Of a stretch of DNA of 37,632 bases, positions 8,836-16,141 are shown in pieces; position 1 is the stretch's first letter; each line of letters starts with the position of its first letter. The position numbers and the translations under genes were made by a program. The stretch spans positions 1-37,632 of the forward strand of contig NZ_JAIVFX010000034.1 of assembly GCF_020829625.1 (NCBI RefSeq), written 5' to 3'. Origin of the DNA: Nostoc sp. XA010. GTDB taxonomy: Bacteria; Cyanobacteriota; Cyanobacteriia; Cyanobacteriales; Nostocaceae. Under the pieces are notes generated by a model that was not told the DNA's origin, searched no databases, and saw only the letters and a program-made list of their open reading frames with translations.

Positions 8836-9969
8836 ATGGATATTTATAAATTTGCAATTAGTCCGCTTTTGTTCAATGTGATAAAAACAGACCCGGAGTG
8901 GTTACATCAGCAGACGATTCGCAGTTTTAATTGGCTATCGCAAACGCCTTCTAGTTGGGTAAACCAACGCTTAAAGAAGTCTTTATGCCTGTACAATTCA
9001 CGTTTAGAACAAAATTTGTTTGGGCTAAACTTTCCAAATCCTGTAGGGTTAGCAGCTGGCTTTGATAAGGATGGAGTCGCTGCTAACATTTGGTCTAACC
9101 TGGGTTTTGGCTTTGCGGAATTAGGAACTGTAACTTTTCACGCACAGCCAGGAAATCCGCCTCCTCGTTTGTTTCGCTTGCCGTTGGACAAAGCTGCTCT
9201 CAATCGGATGGGCTTTAATAATCGCGGTGCAGCAGCAATGGCGGCACGATTAGCACAGGAAAAGCAGAAGTTAACCCAGTCAATACCCATAGGGATAAAT
9301 TTGGGTAAATCTAAGGTAACTCCTCTAGAAGCAGCCGCACAGGATTATCTCGATAGTTTTCGCTTACTGAAGGATTTGGGAGACTATTTTGTTGTTAATG
9401 TCTCTTCTCCCAATACACCAGGGTTGCGATCGCTCCAAGATGCTTCTATGCTCAGTGCCATCTTGAATTTATTACAACAGGAAAATATTACACAAAAACC
9501 AATTTTTGTCAAGATAGCGCCAGATTTAGATTGGGTTGCGATCGCTGACATCATAACTCTTGCTAAAACCTACCAACTAGCGGGAATTATCGCCACTAAT
9601 ACCACCATCAGCCGTGATGGACTAAAAACCCAGATGATTGACCAAACAGGCAAATCACCCCAGGATGAAGCTGGCGGAATTAGCGGTGAACCATTGCGCG
9701 ATCGCTCCACTGAGGTAATTCGTTTTATTTGGCAGCAAACCCAAGGACAAATCCCGATTATTGGCGTTGGTGGCATCTTTTCTGCTGAAGATGCTTGGGA
9801 GAAAATTACTGCTGGTGCTAGTTTGATCCAGGTTTATACAGGCTGGATTTACGAAGGCCCACTGATGGTACGCCAGATTCTAGCAGGTTTGCTTTCCAAG
9901 CTAGAACAAAGCGGATTAAATTCCATCAACGAAGCTGTGGGTTTAGAAACAAAAATTCAAAAATTCTAA
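8836..9969 (+). CDS. pyrD: Dihydroorotate dehydrogenase (quinone), class 2
   Basis: Fourth step of pyrimidine synthesis: oxidation of dihydroorotate to orotate with quinone as acceptor, at the membrane. The 377-residue length and N-terminal extension (about 1-45, with amphipathic helices) fit class 2. Recognisable FMN-barrel motifs are NPVGLAAGFDKDG (about 69-81), AALNRMGFNNRGA, NVSSPNTPGLRSLQ with the class 2 catalytic serine, and IIGVGGIFSAEDAW with IQVYTGWIYEGP near the C terminus. The gene is convergent with the next gene, separated by only 18 bp. Confidence 0.97.
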   Translation: MDIYKFAISPLLFNVIKTDPEWLHQQTIRSFNWLSQTPSSWVNQRLKKSLCLYNSRLEQNLFGLNFPNPVGLAAGFDKDGVAANIWSNLGFGFAELGTVTFHAQPGNPPPRLFRLPLDKAALNRMGFNNRGAAAMAARLAQEKQKLTQSIPIGINLGKSKVTPLEAAAQDYLDSFRLLKDLGDYFVVNVSSPNTPGLRSLQDASMLSAILNLLQQENITQKPIFVKIAPDLDWVAIADIITLAKTYQLAGIIATNTTISRDGLKTQMIDQTGKSPQDEAGGISGEPLRDRSTEVIRFIWQQTQGQIPIIGVGGIFSAEDAWEKITAGASLIQVYTGWIYEGPLMVRQILAGLLSKLEQSGLNSINEAVGLETKIQKF

Positions 9970-9987
9970 TTTTGAAATTTGAATTAT

Positions 9988-10710
9988 TTAACCTTCTTCC
10001 TCCACTGGGAAAAACTCCTTCGTTTTTTCCGAGTATGACCAGGCAATACCATCAGGGTCCTTGCTGCGACTCCATTCAGAAAATTCTGGATCGTTTCGCC
10101 GTTTATAAACCGTGCTGGAATAGACATTTAGCCGTTTGGCAAGTTCAGATTGAATCAGAGAGCCAAAAATTAACTGTTTTTCCAGCGATCGTTGAGCTGA
10201 CTTATGGGTTGGCTGTGGTGGTGATTCGGTTTCTGGTTCCTCCTGTGGGGTTGGTGGTGGTGCTAGGAGCGATCGCGCAGTTTTAGTAACTGCTTGAGTA
10301 GGAAGTTCTTTAACAGGCTCACTACTATCAAGGATATTACCGAGAATGCTGGCAGTTATAAAGTAATAAGACTGCCCCGCATCTTCGGAGTTCACTATAC
10401 TAGCGCCAAATTCCGAGGCTTTACTATCTAAGTAGCGTTTTGCCGTCGTTCCAGGAAAATTGCCCCTCATTGCCAAGTCCATTGGCGTAAGTCTGCCCTG
10501 ATTTTCGCGAACCAACTGATGAAAAATTGGGTTAACTCGATGAGTCCACTGTTGCCATTGATATTCCTGCCAAAGCTTGAAGCCAATTACCAGAACAATT
10601 AGCGCCAGTAAAAATCTCCAAGTGGTAACTAGGAAAATAATCAAGAACGAGATGGGCAAAAGTAGAACGAGAAAAGCCTTGCCGTTATCTTCTATGGGTT
10701 TCTCACTCAT
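9988..10710 (-). CDS. Membrane-anchored protein with C-terminal helix-turn-helix-like region, function unknown
   Basis: About 240 residues. Two adjacent hydrophobic segments near the N terminus (FLVLLLPISFLIIFLV and LLALIVLVIGFKLW) are followed by a conserved-looking domain (VNPIFHQLVRENQGRLTPMDLAMR), a Pro/Glu-rich linker (APPPTPQEEPETESPPQP) and a C-terminal part, LIQSELAKRLNVYSSTVYKRR, that reads as a helix-turn-helix. The open frame extends to a TTG at 10725, but ATG 10710 (MSEKPIEDN) is the more natural start. I do not recognise a named family. The layout suggests a membrane-tethered DNA-binding or regulatory protein, which is inference. Confidence 0.7.
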   Translation of the reverse strand: MSEKPIEDNGKAFLVLLLPISFLIIFLVTTWRFLLALIVLVIGFKLWQEYQWQQWTHRVNPIFHQLVRENQGRLTPMDLAMRGNFPGTTAKRYLDSKASEFGASIVNSEDAGQSYYFITASILGNILDSSEPVKELPTQAVTKTARSLLAPPPTPQEEPETESPPQPTHKSAQRSLEKQLIFGSLIQSELAKRLNVYSSTVYKRRNDPEFSEWSRSKDPDGIAWSYSEKTKEFFPVEEEG

Positions 10711-10725
10711 GCCGATTTTTGCCAA

Positions 10726-11056
10726 GTGAATTTTGGGAAATAATACTATCTATATTGGCAAAAATTAGGACACTTTTTTGTATCTTTTGGCAAAGTTATG
10801 GCAAATTTGCCGGCAAAACCTTTCCATCGTGAGTGTTATAAACTTTTGAATCTGCAACTTATCTAAGATTGGTCTGCGATGCCTACGGCGGTAAACTACG
10901 CGCAAAAGTTTTTACTAGAGAAAACAAGAGGGTTTTGATGAGAGCGATCGCAATACATCTCAGATAGTATCCAGCCTAAATTCCGGCCGACGGCTTGCTT
11001 GTGCTGCTCAGACTTCTCTTTCCAAAGCAGTAATTCTAAATTAGCTTGCCAGACCC
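10726..11056. other. Non-coding stretch with a dispersed repeat
   Basis: No gene is seen. At 10876-10903 lies a repeat beginning GCGATGCCTACGGCGG and continuing TAAACTAC. The same 24 bp occur exactly inside the CHASE2-kinase gene at 23704-23727. A HIP1 site (AGCGATCGC) follows near 10943. The rest is unremarkable. Confidence 0.5.
10876..10903 (+). repeat. Dispersed repeat, variant form, intergenic copy
   Basis: The first 24 bp are identical to 23704-23727 in the kinase gene. The first 16 bp are shared with the copy at 28955 (minus strand), after which the sequences differ, so this is a sub-type of the same repeat family. Confidence 0.65.
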
Positions 11057-11085
11057 TTGACAACAGATAATACATATACTACATT
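11057..11085 (+). promoter_or_regulatory. Candidate sigma-70-type promoter for the Y RNA / Ro cluster
   Basis: TTGACA at 11057-11062 and TACATT at 11080-11085 are separated by 17 bp. A start site about 7 bp later would fall near 11092, just before the first Y-RNA-like element. No comparable promoter was found immediately before 11255, so RNA 1 could be cotranscribed from here. This is pattern matching only. Confidence 0.4.
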
Positions 11086-11091
11086 AATAAT

Positions 11092-11200
11092 ACAAGTCAA
11101 CTTTCATTAGGGAGTTAGCTTTCACCAGTAGCAGATACCTCAAATAGCAGAGTGCCTACCTTGCACGGAAGGGCTGACGTATTGAGGGTTATGGCATATA
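11092..11200 (+). ncRNA. Degenerate Y-RNA-like element (copy 0)
   Basis: The core CTTGC...GGCTGACGTATTGAGGGTTAT (11159-11192) matches the Ro-hairpin core of the three clear copies (CTTGCC-loop-GGCCGACGAATT-AGG-TTAT). Upstream CCTCAA (11138-11143) pairs with TTGAGG (about 11182-11187), so the stem is kept even though its sequence differs. GCT/AGC around 11118-11132 could be a worn D arm. No T arm or acceptor stem is found 3' of it. It may be a decayed copy or a Y RNA lacking the tRNA module. Ends are approximate. Confidence 0.45.
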
Positions 11201-11254
11201 ACTAAAAATCCTACTTCGCTACAGCAAATTGAGTGCTGAGTTTTAAATTGTCAT

Positions 11255-11381
11255 GTGGTGGGTAGCCAAGTGGTAAGGCGCTTAATATCCTTATTCACCC
11301 CTTGCCTGCAAAGGCCGACGAATTGAGGATTATCGTAAAAAAACGAGCATTCGCGGGTTCAAATCCCGCCCCACTACACCA
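11255..11381 (+). ncRNA. tRNA-mimicking Y RNA 1 (YrlA-like)
   Basis: A tRNA-like body is split by a Ro-type hairpin. GTGGTGGG (11255-11262) pairs with CCCACTAC (11370-11377) over 8 bp with one G-U, followed by encoded ACCA (11378-11381). The D arm is GCC-AAGTGGTAA-GGC (11265-11279). The T arm is GCGGG-TTCAAAT-CCCGC with a canonical T loop. Where a tRNA has its anticodon arm there is a hairpin: ATCCT/AGGAT, then TTC/GAA, then GCC/GGC around loop TGCAAA. Its strands resemble the Ro-binding strands of Y RNAs (GGCCGACG...TTATC compared with vertebrate GGUCCGA...GUUAUC). With the Ro gene next door, a Y RNA is far more likely than a tRNA with an intron. Confidence 0.82.
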
Positions 11382-11410
11382 AAATCAATGCTGTTAAAAG
11401 TTTTGAATAT

Positions 11411-11447
11411 TTAACTCCTAACTCCTAACTCTTAACTCCTAACTTTT
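11411..11447 (+). repeat. Heptanucleotide tandem repeat (STRR type), TAACTCC units
   Basis: About five units of TAACTCC/TAACTCT lie between Y RNA 1 and Y RNA 2. Related arrays occur at about 28012-28026 and 30269-30300. Short tandemly repeated 7-mers of this kind are typical of heterocystous cyanobacteria. Confidence 0.8.
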
Positions 11448-11450
11448 TAT

Positions 11451-11579
11451 GTGGCAGGTAGCTCAGTTTGGTAGAGCGCCGAAAAACATCCTTGTTCACA
11501 CCTTGCCTGAAAAGGCCGACGAATTAGGGTTATCGCCTGTGGAGCCGGATGTCGCGGGTTCAAATCCCGCTCTGCCACC
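11451..11579 (+). ncRNA. tRNA-mimicking Y RNA 2 (YrlA-like)
   Basis: Same plan as Y RNA 1. GTGGCAGG (11451-11458) pairs with TCTGCCAC (11571-11578) over 8 bp with one G-U. The D arm is GCTC-AGTTTGGTA-GAGC, with the conserved GG. The T arm GCGGG-TTCAAAT-CCCGC is identical to RNA 1, preceded by a tRNA-like variable loop (GATGTC). The inserted hairpin has ATCCT/AGGGT, TTC/GAA and CTTGCC-TGAAAA-GGCCGACG, closed by a short CCG/CGG stem at the anticodon-stem position. No CCA is encoded (CCACCTTT). It ends only 36 nt before the Ro start codon, so it is probably processed from, or reads into, the Ro mRNA leader. Confidence 0.83.
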
Positions 11580-11587
11580 TTTCATTT

Positions 11588-11607
11588 TTGCCTGCAAAGG
11601 CCGGGAG
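11588..11607 (+). promoter_or_regulatory. Ro-hairpin mimic on the Shine-Dalgarno of the Ro gene
   Basis: TTGCCTGCAAAGGCCG at 11588-11603 is identical to 11302-11317 in Y RNA 1, the apical part of its Ro hairpin. GCC (11590-11592) pairs with GGC (11599-11601) around TGCAAA. The Shine-Dalgarno GGGAG (11603-11607, 8 nt from ATG 11616) follows immediately. Ro bound here would cover the ribosome site, a possible autoregulatory operator. It could also be a leftover from duplication of a Y RNA. Confidence 0.5.
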
Positions 11608-11615
11608 ATGAAGCC

Positions 11616-13217
11616 ATGAATTACAATTTTTTCACTAACAAGAAAACTACAACACCACAAAATCAGCCTATTCCCGGTCGGGAAGCCGAAATGGTTCAGG
11701 GGCGTTCCGGTGGCTTTATGTTTGATGCTGGTATTTGGAAGATGCTGCGTCGCTGTCTGTTGGTTGGCACAGCAAAAAGCACTTACTACGCTGGTAAACA
11801 AGAATTAACTGAAGATTTTGTGGCAGTTGTCAGACAAGCTGTTGCTGAAAATCCCGGTCGTGTAGCGGAAGAAATTTTGTATGCTAGCGATGGAGGCGCC
11901 ATCAATAATAGTTCGCCTATATTAGCTTTGGTGCTGCTGTCGATGGGTGAAGCACCAGAAGCAAAGCAGGCTTTTGGTGAAATCTTCCCGCAAGTTGTTC
12001 GCACTGGTAGCCACTTCTACGAATGGTTGAACTACACCAAATCTCTGCGGGGATTTAGTAAAGTAGTGCGGGAAGCTGGTAAAACTTGGCTCTCAAGGGA
12101 AGATGTCAAGGGTTTAGCTTATCAACTGTTGAAATATCAACAGCGTCAAGGCTTCTCCCACAGAGATGCATTGCGGTTGTTCCATGTCAAACCGCCTACA
12201 GAAAATCACCGTCAACTATTTGAGTGGGTAGTTAGAGGCTGGGAAGAATTGCCAGCAGACATCCCCTCAGAAGCGTTGGCGCAGATTTGGTGGTATGAGT
12301 GGCTCAAGCGGAATCCCACCCAAACCCATGAAGCTATTTCCCAAGGACGCTTAACCCACGAAATGGCTGCACCAGTGGGTAAAATGGATCGGCAAGCTTG
12401 GCAACTGCTATTTCAGGAAATGCCAATAGGTGCAATGTTACGTAACTTGGGTTCTTTAACTGAACTGGGTGTGTTGCGAGCCGATGAAGACGCTAATTTG
12501 CAGCAAGTGGAAGCAGTTCTTAATCGTAGAGAACATCTGCGTAAAGGTCGCATCCATCCGATTGATGTTTTGAAAGCACTCAAAACTTATGAATCTGGTG
12601 GAACATTAGGACGCAGTAAGAAGACTTGGAACCCAGTTCCTCGGATTGTGGACATTTTAGAAAAGGCGGTTGAACTGTCTTTTGATGTTGTGCAACCGAC
12701 ACGTAAAGTATTCATGCACGCCGTAGATGTTTCTGGTTCTATGGGTAGCTTGGTTGCAGATATGGGACTAACTTGTTGTGAAATTGCCACCACAATGGCA
12801 CTGGTGACAGCAAAAGCAGAGAAAAACTACATGATTCGCGGCTTTGCTACCGAATTCAGGGAATTAGGTATCACCGCCAAAGATAGTTTTAGTTCTGCGG
12901 TTCGCAAAGCTAGCAACCAAAACTTTGGTGGAACGGATGCATCTGTAGCTTACGACTGGATGATTAAGAATAACTTTAAAGCAGATGTTGTCTGCTTTTG
13001 GACTGACTCGGAAAGCTGGGCGGGAAATAAGCATCCAAGTCAAGCACTGAAGGAGTACCGCAAAAAGGTAAATCCTAACGTCAAGGCGGTGTATGTCACC
13101 TTAACACCTTACCAAATTACCTTAGTAGATCCTGAAGATCCCCTGTCTTGGGATTTGGCAGGATTCGACCCAGGTACGCCTCGGATCATCCAGATGCTGG
13201 CTACGGGTGAATTGTAG
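11616..13217 (+). CDS. rsr: Ro60-family TROVE/vWA RNA-binding protein (Rsr)
   Basis: A bacterial orthologue of the Ro 60-kDa autoantigen. The ring-forming alpha-helical TROVE domain spans about 25-360 (LLVGTAKSTYYAGKQELTED, YANS-like EWLNYTKSLRGFSKVV, ALRLFHVKPP). The von Willebrand A domain spans about 364-533 with a complete MIDAS: D371-x-S373-x-S375 in DVSGSM, T440 in FGGTD and D464 in TDSESW. The 533-residue length is typical. In Deinococcus and Salmonella, Ro binds Y RNA and misfolded RNA ends and is tethered to PNPase for RNA decay; the same role is inferred here. Start ATG 11616 has a strong GGGAG site. The gene lies between tRNA-like Y RNAs 2 and 3, as expected for a Ro/Y RNA locus. 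Confidence 0.95.
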   Translation: MNYNFFTNKKTTTPQNQPIPGREAEMVQGRSGGFMFDAGIWKMLRRCLLVGTAKSTYYAGKQELTEDFVAVVRQAVAENPGRVAEEILYASDGGAINNSSPILALVLLSMGEAPEAKQAFGEIFPQVVRTGSHFYEWLNYTKSLRGFSKVVREAGKTWLSREDVKGLAYQLLKYQQRQGFSHRDALRLFHVKPPTENHRQLFEWVVRGWEELPADIPSEALAQIWWYEWLKRNPTQTHEAISQGRLTHEMAAPVGKMDRQAWQLLFQEMPIGAMLRNLGSLTELGVLRADEDANLQQVEAVLNRREHLRKGRIHPIDVLKALKTYESGGTLGRSKKTWNPVPRIVDILEKAVELSFDVVQPTRKVFMHAVDVSGSMGSLVADMGLTCCEIATTMALVTAKAEKNYMIRGFATEFRELGITAKDSFSSAVRKASNQNFGGTDASVAYDWMIKNNFKADVVCFWTDSESWAGNKHPSQALKEYRKKVNPNVKAVYVTLTPYQITLVDPEDPLSWDLAGFDPGTPRIIQMLATGEL

Positions 13218-13233
13218 ATATTGCTGAAGGGTA

Positions 13234-13255
13234 AAGGATAAAACACTTTATCCTT
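13234..13255 (+). terminator. Strong hairpin between the Ro gene and Y RNA 3
   Basis: AAGGATAAA (13234-13242) pairs perfectly with TTTATCCTT (13247-13255) around loop ACAC, 17 nt after the Ro stop codon. There is no U tract, so it may protect the mRNA 3' end or mark a processing point upstream of Y RNA 3 rather than stop transcription. Confidence 0.5.
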
Positions 13256-13265
13256 CATACTTCAT

Positions 13266-13375
13266 GGCGGGTTATCCTTGTTCGCAACTTGCCTTTTGGG
13301 GCCGAAGAAATTAAGGTTATCGGTTACGTCTCCACCATTGTGGGGATTAGCGGGTTCAACCCCCGCACCCGCCTT
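13266..13375 (+). ncRNA. tRNA-mimicking Y RNA 3, variant without a D arm
   Basis: GGCGGGT (13266-13272) pairs perfectly with ACCCGCC (13367-13373). The T arm is GCGGG-TTCAACC-CCCGC. The Ro-type hairpin (CCTT/AAGG, TTC/GAA, CTTGCC-TTTTGG-GGCCGAAG, ending TTATCGG) starts straight after the acceptor strand, in the D-arm position. A separate hairpin follows where the anticodon arm should be: TCTCCAC-CATT-GTGGGGA (7 bp). So the Ro module has moved relative to RNAs 1 and 2. No CCA is encoded. It lies 48 nt after the Ro gene and may be cotranscribed with it. Confidence 0.75.
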
Positions 13376-13437
13376 AATAAATTTGAATTTAAGTTGTATG
13401 AAGAGTGCGAATGCACTTTGCCGTTGATAAATTGTAC

Positions 13438-15990
13438 TTACTCTTGGAGTTTACTTTGCTGAATTTCATCCCAAGGTAAAAATAACTCGTCTTCGATTTG
13501 CGATCGCACTTTAGGAGATACATAACAACCATTATTCAAACAATTGGCAAGTAATTTGTTGGCATTATAATACTCTTCAAGTAGTTTATTCTGATGCTCA
13601 CTGAACTGCCAATTATGACCAATGTTACGATACTTAGCTATCGCACCTCTTAATTTTTCATTCCATATTTGATTGTTAACTTTCCACCATTCTACAAATA
13701 TTTGTTTATTTTCATCTGTCCGCTGATGATGTGGTAGTTGATTTAGGAGTTTTACAAGCGATTGAGCTAGTTCAGGGTTAATATTTAAAGCACAAGTCAA
13801 TTTAAATGCACGGTACAAAGACAAGGGAAGATTACTGACAAGCATCTTACACATAAGGTTATTTAAGCATCTGATTTCATCTGAAAAATCACTGCTCGTA
13901 TCTAGGCTAAGATTGACACTACGAGAAAAATCACTGTCAAATTCAATGGCGAAAACTAGATCCTTGTCAATTACAAGTTCAGAAGGAAAATTAATATCAT
14001 TATCTAATTCATAATTATCGGCTTCAATTATCTTATATTCATAATCAAAGGCATACTCGAAGGTATCATCTAAAGCAATAGATAGCTCAAGTAATTCAGG
14101 ATCATAATGCATAATTCTATTAGCATTTGTGCGAATCAAAGTAAAGTAAAATGCACGTATAGCATTTAGTTTATAAGAAACTTTAGATGAAATAGATTTT
14201 TCTTTTAACCACTTCAGAAAAAATTGCAATTTTTCATCAGACGCTAAAAGACTATCAATCGTTTGTTTCATATAATATATTAGAATCCCAGCGTTCCAAC
14301 GTAGCTCAGATACTAGTAAGAAGACTTCACGCCAGCGTTTTTCAATAACGTGAATAGCAAGATTTTTTAAAATATCTGGTTCAGAGATTTCACTGATTAT
14401 TTGAGCAGTAAAATATTCTTGAAAGGTTAAATGGGAAAAAGAATAAATTCCTTTTGCTCGCTCCACTAATAAACCATGCTGTATAATAATTGATTGCAGT
14501 ACAGCGTCACTTAATTCTTGCAATTCATATAAATTAATTTTATGATTTACTAATATAGGTATACAATTAACAATATATTGCTGTATTTGAGACTTTTCAA
14601 AGAAGTAGTCATTCTTGATAAATGTGATGAATGCTAAATATCTTAGCAGTTGTTTTTTATCACTAATAGATAATTTATGATAAATATCATCTCGTTTAAC
14701 GCCTTTGGTTCTATCCCATTGTTTAAGTAAAATTTATAATCCTTCTTCATAAAGCCTAGAGCGTTGTGATGGTAGACTACCTGTCCCATGAAAAACTAAG
14801 CAGATCAGATTAAGCAATATAGGTGTAACTGCTAGTTCTAATATTGGCTCATTTCCTTCCCAATAAAATTCTTCAAGCAATTCATTAGATTTGGGTAATG
14901 TCTTTTCTGGAGATTTACCAGCAACAGCTACAAACCACTTGTTAACAAATTGTGCAATTTGCTCCTCATTAAAATCTGCTATTTCAATATCTCTAAATCC
15001 CTGAAACTTATACTGATGAGCAGCAACTCGACAGCTAATGAAAAACTTATTTTTATAAAAAATACCTATAAAATTATTAATTTCACTTTGAACTTCATAG
15101 GCATTAGTGTCCTTAATCTCATCCAAACCATCAAGCAAAATCAAAAATTTGCCTTGATACAAAAGTTTTTCGATTTGTTGGGGCGAAATTTCATATATGC
15201 ATAATTGTTCAGTTATATATTTCAATAAACTGAAATTATATTCATCATTGGCATTTCTAGCAAAAGCCTTTAATTCTATAAAAATTGGTATGCATTGAGG
15301 TTGAAAATTGCCCTGATTACATTGTATAGCTAAAAATTTTAAAAATGTGGTTTTCCCTGCCCCTGGTTTTCCCAGTACCATAAGTTTAGAGTATCTTGTA
15401 GCTGCTTCCAGTCCTGGTATATCTGGTTGACTCACTTTGCCTAAGCTTAAACGGTTAAAATCATCTACATCTGAATTAAAGCGCAGAACCTAAGAAAATT
15501 CTAAATTCCGTTTGTTACTGGGTAACTCCTCTAAAACATTAACATTGATGTAAATGTCATCCACCCGAACTGGTTGTGCAATATCCAACATCCGCATGGT
15601 TCCGCACAAGTGCTGTATCTTTTCAGAGTAATCAGGAAGTGATCGCACTTTTTGTACTAACTCATCTAGCTCATTCTCTAAAAGAGAGCTTGCGATCGCA
15701 TCCTCACGCCCCACAAAATCAGAATTTTTTGATGTTGGATTTTGATGTTCCTCTGTTTGATATTTGCAAACTGGAATATCAACTATCTCTTGCCAATTTA
15801 GACCAAGCCTTTGACAAATTTCTTCAAAATTAAGGCGTTCAATTGGTATCACACGAAAGAAATTGGTAACTGTTGCGCGAGACAGTCCTAAATCTCTTGC
15901 TAAAGCAGTCTTATTTAAATTATTACGGATCAAAGCTTGATTTGCTTTTGCGATACCTTGTGTAGATGCTTGAAGCCCTCGCTTGGTCAT
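13438..15990 (-). pseudogene. HTH-NACHT (STAND) NTPase gene with two in-frame stop codons
   Basis: One continuous frame of 850 codons is interrupted only by TAG at 15490-15492 and TAA at 14734-14736. N-terminal part: helix-turn-helix ALARDLGLSRATVTNFF (about 31-47). Middle: Walker A GKPGAGKTT and Walker B FLILLDGLDEI of a NACHT domain. After the second stop the frame goes on with ILLKQWDRTKG, then LLVERAKGIYSFSHLTFQEYFTA, a motif typical after cyanobacterial NACHT domains, then an alpha-helical C terminus. NACHT/STAND proteins are ligand-sensing ATPases and some bacterial ones act in phage defence; no specific role can be claimed here. With no frameshift, this is a recent pseudogene, a sequencing artefact, or a case of stop-codon readthrough. 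Confidence 0.85.
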
Positions 15991-16141
15991 ATTCTAACTA
16001 CGCAATTTTTAATCATTCTAACTGAGCTAATTAAAAGTCATACACACTCATACACCAAGTCAGACACTCTGGATAGCTGACTCAGACACTATCTCAGACA
16101 GCAGCCCTCGAAGCTAGTTGATGTAGTCATTCACAACATTT

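Noticed and set aside
9972..10286. Plus-strand 104-codon ORF after pyrD
   Set aside because: It lies opposite the conserved-looking C-terminal region of the minus-strand membrane/HTH gene and has no recognisable features.
10980..11000. GGCCGACGGCTTGC as a further Ro-binding site
   Set aside because: The short match has no pairing partner strands or TTATC element, so it is probably chance.
11255..11579. Two tRNA genes with small introns
   Set aside because: The inserts share a conserved hairpin with a third RNA in which it sits in a different arm, they lack group I features and a usable anticodon, and a Ro gene lies alongside. Y RNAs explain this better.
11496..11801. Minus-strand ORF of 101 codons containing GRAGFEPATSG
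   Set aside because: That peptide is a well-known false translation of the T-arm region of tRNA-like sequence. The ORF covers Y RNA 2 and the start of the Ro gene.
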